From positions 1 through 9,334 of the forward strand of contig DNJW01000418.1 in the NCBI GenBank assembly GCA_003488965.1: 9,334 bases of DNA, written 5' to 3'. The stretch comes from Lachnospiraceae bacterium. Its GTDB lineage: Bacteria; Bacillota; Clostridia; Lachnospirales; Lachnospiraceae. The translations under genes were made by a program, and so were the position numbers. Shown piece by piece: positions 6,610-9,334 of this stretch; within the stretch, counting starts at the first letter, position 1, and every line of letters starts with the position of its first letter. The notes under the pieces were generated by a model. That model ran no database searches. It had not been told where the DNA came from and was given only the letters and a program-made list of their open reading frames with translations.

Positions 6610-6792
6610 ATGGAAATTCAGGTAGGCGAGATTTTGGGTCTGAAAAAACAGCATCCCTGCGGCAGCAAAGAATGGGAGGTTTTACGTGCGGGAGCGGATT
6701 TCCGGCTGAAGTGTCTGGGATGCGGCCGTCAGATTATGATAGCGCGGAAGGACTTGGAAAAAAGGATAAAGGAAATCAAACAAAAATCTTGA
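6610..6792 (+). CDS. DUF951 family small protein
   Basis: This 60-aa protein matches the DUF951 family (YyzM-like), which occurs widely in Firmicutes near the rpsF region. Visible hallmarks are the N-terminal VGEILGLKK, the HPCGS motif (15-19), EWEVLRAGADFRLKC (21-35) and the C-x2-C pair C35/C38, followed by a basic helical tail. With C17, the cysteines suggest a small metal-binding or nucleic-acid-binding fold, but no function is established. GGGAGA (6598-6603) lies 6 nt before the ATG. The gene starts 18 nt after the sirtuin stop, so it is probably co-transcribed. Its stop codon overlaps the -35 of the rpsF promoter. Confidence 0.88.
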   Translation: MEIQVGEILGLKKQHPCGSKEWEVLRAGADFRLKCLGCGRQIMIARKDLEKRIKEIKQKS

Positions 6793-6817
6793 AATTATTG
6801 GCGTCATATGGTATCAT
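6789..6817 (+). promoter_or_regulatory. Promoter of the rpsF-ssb-rpsR operon
   Basis: TTGAAA (6789-6794), a 17-bp spacer and TATCAT (6812-6817), with an extended -10 TG at 6809-6810, make a strong promoter. The -35 overlaps the TGA of the DUF951 gene. The start point is predicted near 6824, leaving a leader of about 65 nt before rpsF. This explains why an upstream in-frame GTG at 6826 is not the start of S6. Confidence 0.82.
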
Positions 6818-6839
6818 ATTAATCCGTGATATATTTTAA

Positions 6840-6879
6840 TTCCTTGCTCCCTTACAAGGGGGCCAGAGACCAAAAGGAG
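6840..6879 (+). promoter_or_regulatory. rpsF leader hairpin, possible autoregulatory element
   Basis: GCTCCCT (6846-6852) pairs with AGGGGGC (6857-6863) across a TACA loop, with one G:U. Flanking TTCCTT (6840-6845) can pair with AAGGAG (6874-6879), which is the core of the rpsF Shine-Dalgarno, leaving a 10-nt bulge (6864-6873). S6:S18 is known to autoregulate through rpsF leaders in many bacteria. The CCG trinucleotide reported for that motif is not clearly placed here, so this is a candidate only. Confidence 0.45.
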
Positions 6880-6888
6880 GTAACGCAC

Positions 6889-7179
6889 ATGAACAAATAT
6901 GAATTAGCCGTTGTTGTCAGTGCAAAAATCGAAGATGAAGAGAGAGCGGCAGTAATTGACAGATGCAAAGCTCTGATTGAAAGATTCGGTGGACAAGTTA
7001 CAGACGTTGATGAATGGGGTAAGAGGAGACTTGCTTACGAAGTTCAGAAGATGAAAGAAGCTTTCTACTATTTCATTCACTTTGATGCTGAGAGCACTGT
7101 TCCGGTAGAAGTCGAACACAGAGTTCGTATCATGGACAATGTGATCAGGTATTTATGCGTAAGGCAAGACGAGGCATAA
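6889..7179 (+). CDS. rpsF: 30S ribosomal protein S6
   Basis: This 96-aa protein is a full-length S6, which binds S18 and sits on the platform of the small ribosomal subunit. It opens with MNKYELAVVVSAKIEDEER and carries the family's conserved central stretch DVDEWGKRRLAYEVQKMKEA and the C-terminal strand EHRVRIMDNVIRYLCVR. The start is the ATG at 6889, preceded 7 nt upstream by a near-perfect AAAGGAGGT (6873-6881). An in-frame GTG at 6826 would add 21 residues that do not resemble S6 and lies almost at the predicted transcription start. It is the first gene of the conserved rpsF-ssb-rpsR operon, with ssb 15 nt downstream. Confidence 0.97.
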   Translation: MNKYELAVVVSAKIEDEERAAVIDRCKALIERFGGQVTDVDEWGKRRLAYEVQKMKEAFYYFIHFDAESTVPVEVEHRVRIMDNVIRYLCVRQDEA

Positions 7180-7194
7180 AGAACAGGAGAATGT

Positions 7195-7650
7195 ATGAAT
7201 AAAGCAATACTTATGGGACGCTTGACAAGGGACCCTGAAGTGAGATATTCGCAAGGGGAACCCCCATTGGCGATAGCCAGATATACACTTGCAGTGGACC
7301 GCCGTTTTAATAGGAACGGCGATGATGCCACAGCAGACTTTATTAACTGTGTAGCGTTCGGCAAGAGCGGTGAGTTTGCAGAAAGGTATTTCCGCAAGGG
7401 CATCAAAATTGCAGTTACAGGCCGTATTCAGACCGGGAGCTATACAAATAAAGACGGAATAAAAGTATATACAACAGAGGTTGTAGTGGAAGATCAGGAA
7501 TTTGCAGAAAGCAAGAACAGTTCCGGGGGCGACGGAGGTTATGCCGGAAGCAATAGCTATTCCGGCGGAGGCAGACCGGCTCCTATGGCGGCTGGCGACG
7601 GTTTTATGAATATCCCTGACGGGATTGATGAGGAACTGCCATTTAACTGA
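7195..7650 (+). CDS. ssb: Single-stranded DNA-binding protein
   Basis: This 151-aa SSB has an OB-fold domain (about 1-104) with the family landmarks MNKAILMGRLTRDPEVRY, the FINCVAFGKSGEFAERYFRKG stretch split across 49-69, and VTGRIQTGSYTNKDG (74-88). A Gly/Ser-rich flexible linker (about 108-135) follows, then an acidic C-terminal tip DEELPFN. It would act as a tetramer coating single-stranded DNA in replication and repair, with the tip recruiting partner proteins. The tip has one residue (Asn151) after the Pro-Phe that ends the canonical form. GGAG (7186-7189) lies 5 nt before the ATG. A nearer ATG at 7191 is out of frame and closes after three codons. Location between rpsF and rpsR is the classical arrangement. 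Confidence 0.97.
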   Translation: MNKAILMGRLTRDPEVRYSQGEPPLAIARYTLAVDRRFNRNGDDATADFINCVAFGKSGEFAERYFRKGIKIAVTGRIQTGSYTNKDGIKVYTTEVVVEDQEFAESKNSSGGDGGYAGSNSYSGGGRPAPMAAGDGFMNIPDGIDEELPFN

Positions 7651-7678
7651 TAATTAATTTTAGATAGGAGGCATTATT

Positions 7679-7942
7679 ATGGCTTACAATAAAGCAGAAA
7701 AGTCTGATTCTCCAGCAAGGAGAAAGGGCGGGATGCGCAGGAGGAAGAAAGTCTGTGTATTTTGCGGAAAAGACAATGTGATTGATTATAAAGATGTAAA
7801 TAAGCTGAAAAGGTATGTATCAGAAAGAGGAAAGATTCTGCCCAGGAGAATTACAGGAAACTGTGCAAAGCATCAGAGAGCGCTTACAGTTGCAATTAAG
7901 AGGGCGCGCCATCTGGCATTGATGCCGTATGTTCAGGATTAA
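7679..7942 (+). CDS. rpsR: 30S ribosomal protein S18, zinc-ribbon (C+) form
   Basis: This 87-aa protein is S18, the partner of S6 on the 30S platform. A basic N-terminal tail (about 13-24) precedes [16 protein letters not shown], and the conserved [31 protein letters not shown] block completes the family signature. C26, C29, C62 and H65 form an apparent zinc site, the C+ version found in many Gram-positives; paralogues lacking these residues often replace it when zinc is scarce. AGGAGG (7666-7671) lies 7 nt before the ATG. It is the last gene of the operon, followed by the terminator at 7987-8016. Confidence 0.97.
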   Translation: MAYNKAEKSDSPARRKGGMRRRKKVCVFCGKDNVIDYKDVNKLKRYVSERGKILPRRITGNCAKHQRALTVAIKRARHLALMPYVQD

Positions 7943-7986
7943 GGCCGGAAGGACTGGATTTTGAGACAGCTCCGGTATAATGAGAG

Positions 7987-8016
7987 CCAGCTATCCTATA
8001 GGATAGCTGGTTTTTT
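7987..8016 (+). terminator. Rho-independent terminator of the rpsF-ssb-rpsR operon
   Basis: A perfect 10-bp stem CCAGCTATCC (7987-7996) / GGATAGCTGG (8001-8010) with a TATA loop is followed by six T residues (8011-8016). It lies 44 nt after the rpsR stop and separates the ribosomal operon from the carboxypeptidase gene. No convincing promoter is seen between it and the next start at 8071; the stretch is AT-rich with only weak hexamers. Confidence 0.95.
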
Positions 8017-8070
8017 GCTAATAAGGCTTTTTACATATTAATTTTTAATAAGGAATATGGGGACAGCAGG

Positions 8071-9249
8071 ATGGAAGAGCGGTTAGAAGAGAATATAGAT
8101 AACGAAAAAAAAGAACGCCGTGAAAAACGAATGGATGAGATGAGACGGAAAAAGGAACAGCAAAAGCTTATCCGTAAATGGGTTAGAACCGTTGTCCCGG
8201 TAGCGGCAGGTATTTTGATTCTGGCAGCTGTAATCATAAAAAGCCATGGGGGAAAAGAGGCTGCGGCAGAAACGGATAAGGGGCTTGGGACAGCAGAGGA
8301 AAATATGGCAGAAATTAAGGAAGAAGAAAGTGTTTCTGACGCGGATGGAGAGGAAAATCCGGTTGCTGCAGAAGAGGAGAAAACGTTTCCGGCGGAGGAA
8401 GAGGAGGCAGAGAAAAATCAGGAATCAGGGCAGGAAGGGGCGGACTATGCGGCGGAAGAAACAGAGGATACACTGCAGCTTGGGGAAGAAATCGTCAGCG
8501 GCTATGCAATTTTGATTGATATAGACAGCCGCAGTATCCTGGCAGAGAAGAATGCCTATGTCAGAATGAATCCGGCGTCCATGACAAAGGTACTGACCTT
8601 GCTGGTGGCAGCAGAGCATATTGATAATTTGAATGATACATTTACAATTACTCAGGAAATAACAGACTACTGTTTTGTAAACGAATGCAGCAATGCAGGG
8701 TTTGAAAAGGATGAAACGGTTACGATAGAGGATTTGCTTTATGGAACGATACTGCCTTCCGGTGCGGAAGCGGCAGTCGGGCTGGCAACTTATGTATCCG
8801 GTTCGCAGGAGGCATTTGTGGAGCTGATGAATGAGAAACTGGAGGCATTGGGGCTTTCCGGAAGCGCACATTTTACAAATTGCGTAGGCATTTATGATGA
8901 AAACCACTATTGCACAGCATACGATATGGCGGTTATCATGGAGGCAGCGGTAGACAATGAGCTTTGCCGCAAGGTGCTGTCATCCCGTACCTATACCACA
9001 TCGGAGACGGAGGAACATCCGGAGGGGATGATACTGAGCAACTGGTTTTTGCGCCGGATTGAGGATAAAGACGTGGGAGGAAAAGTAGCAGGCGGTAAAA
9101 CAGGTTATGTAAGCCAGTCAAAAAGCTGTGCAGCCAGCTATGGAATTGATAAAAACGGAAAAAAATATATATGCGTTACGGCAAGTGCCGGCAGTCCCTG
9201 GCTTTGCATAGGGGACCATGTGAAACTATACCAACAGGTTATGATGTAG
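8071..9249 (+). CDS. Membrane-anchored S11 D-Ala-D-Ala carboxypeptidase
   Basis: This 392-aa penicillin-binding-protein-type serine peptidase would trim the terminal D-Ala from peptidoglycan stem peptides outside the membrane. The catalytic motifs are S170-M-T-K173 (SxxK), S230-G-A at the SxN position (SGA in place of SGN), and K343-T-G345. The N-terminus is unusual for a secreted DacA: about 38 highly charged, probably helical cytoplasmic residues, then a membrane helix (about 41-57), giving a type II anchor in place of a cleaved signal peptide. A linker (about 61-140) carries 30 Asp/Glu and only five Lys. The protein ends 47 residues after KTG, so the second beta domain of DacA/PBP5 is absent. 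GGGGA (8059-8063) gives a modest ribosome binding site 7 nt upstream. An alternative ATG at 8057 is out of frame. Role in vegetative wall or sporulation cannot be decided. Confidence 0.88.
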   Translation: MEERLEENIDNEKKERREKRMDEMRRKKEQQKLIRKWVRTVVPVAAGILILAAVIIKSHGGKEAAAETDKGLGTAEENMAEIKEEESVSDADGEENPVAAEEEKTFPAEEEEAEKNQESGQEGADYAAEETEDTLQLGEEIVSGYAILIDIDSRSILAEKNAYVRMNPASMTKVLTLLVAAEHIDNLNDTFTITQEITDYCFVNECSNAGFEKDETVTIEDLLYGTILPSGAEAAVGLATYVSGSQEAFVELMNEKLEALGLSGSAHFTNCVGIYDENHYCTAYDMAVIMEAAVDNELCRKVLSSRTYTTSETEEHPEGMILSNWFLRRIEDKDVGGKVAGGKTGYVSQSKSCAASYGIDKNGKKYICVTASAGSPWLCIGDHVKLYQQVMM

Positions 9250-9334
9250 AAAAAAATGCATATTTATATAATTTATAGCGGAATCTGACAGAAAATACTC
9301 AAAACCGCCAAATAATATCCTGTTTTTGACAGTT

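Noticed and set aside
6826..6888. GTG at 6826 as the start of S6
   Set aside because: It lies almost at the predicted transcription start, has no ribosome binding site, and the added residues do not look like S6; the AAAGGAGGT before ATG 6889 settles the start.
7976..7981. TATAAT just before the rpsR terminator as a promoter for the carboxypeptidase gene
   Set aside because: There is no acceptable -35 at 16-18 bp spacing, and transcription would begin inside the terminator stem.
8425..8907. A 160-codon open frame on the minus strand
   Set aside because: It lies wholly antisense to the catalytic domain of the carboxypeptidase, has a low-complexity, Cys-rich translation with no family resemblance, and is explained as a shadow frame.
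9278..9308. GCGG (9278-9281) / CCGC (9305-9308) as a terminator for the carboxypeptidase gene
   Set aside because: The stem is only 4 bp with a long loop and no T-run; the true terminator, if any, lies beyond the window.
9326..9331. TTGACA near the end of the window as a -35 box
   Set aside because: It is a consensus hexamer, but the position where a -10 would lie is outside the window, so it cannot be supported.

Overview
The window looks like a chromosomal segment of a low-to-mid GC Gram-positive, most likely a Clostridia/Lachnospiraceae-type bacterium. The basis is AGGAGG-type ribosome binding sites, a BceRS-BceAB peptide-antibiotic module, a DUF951 gene beside rpsF-ssb-rpsR, a zinc-site (C+) form of S18, and a tRNA with no encoded CCA. 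All genes are on the + strand.

Layout: (1) 1-60 holds the 3' end of a tRNA, probably tRNA-Cys, and its terminator. (2) 91-1881 encodes a BceR-like response regulator and a BceS-like intramembrane-sensing histidine kinase. (3) 1882-2154 is a 273-nt non-coding stretch with a very long hairpin ending in a T-run, a perfect BceR-type operator (CTTACA-N4-TGTAAG) with a second half-site exactly 20 bp away, and a small perfect inverted repeat. (4) 2155-5018 encodes the BceAB-like ABC transporter, with overlapping stop and start codons. (5) A good promoter at 5023-5051 drives a DUF218/SanA-YdcF-type membrane protein, a Sir2-family deacylase and probably a DUF951 protein. (6) A second good promoter, whose -35 overlaps the DUF951 stop codon, drives rpsF-ssb-rpsR, which closes with a strong terminator at 7987-8016. 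(7) 8071-9249 encodes a membrane-anchored S11-type D-Ala-D-Ala carboxypeptidase with a long acidic linker. The last 85 nt are AT-rich and hold no gene.

The first half forms one regulatory circuit. The transporter probably senses a cell-wall-active peptide and relays this to the short-loop kinase. The regulator then binds the operator in front of the transporter genes. The second half is mostly housekeeping (translation, replication) plus cell-envelope functions. I found no clearly novel multi-gene system. The least ordinary signals are the promoter architecture and giant hairpin between kinase and transporter, an in-frame 15-bp tandem repeat in the permease ectodomain, an rpsF leader that may mask its own Shine-Dalgarno, and the sirtuin's acyl-pocket residues.
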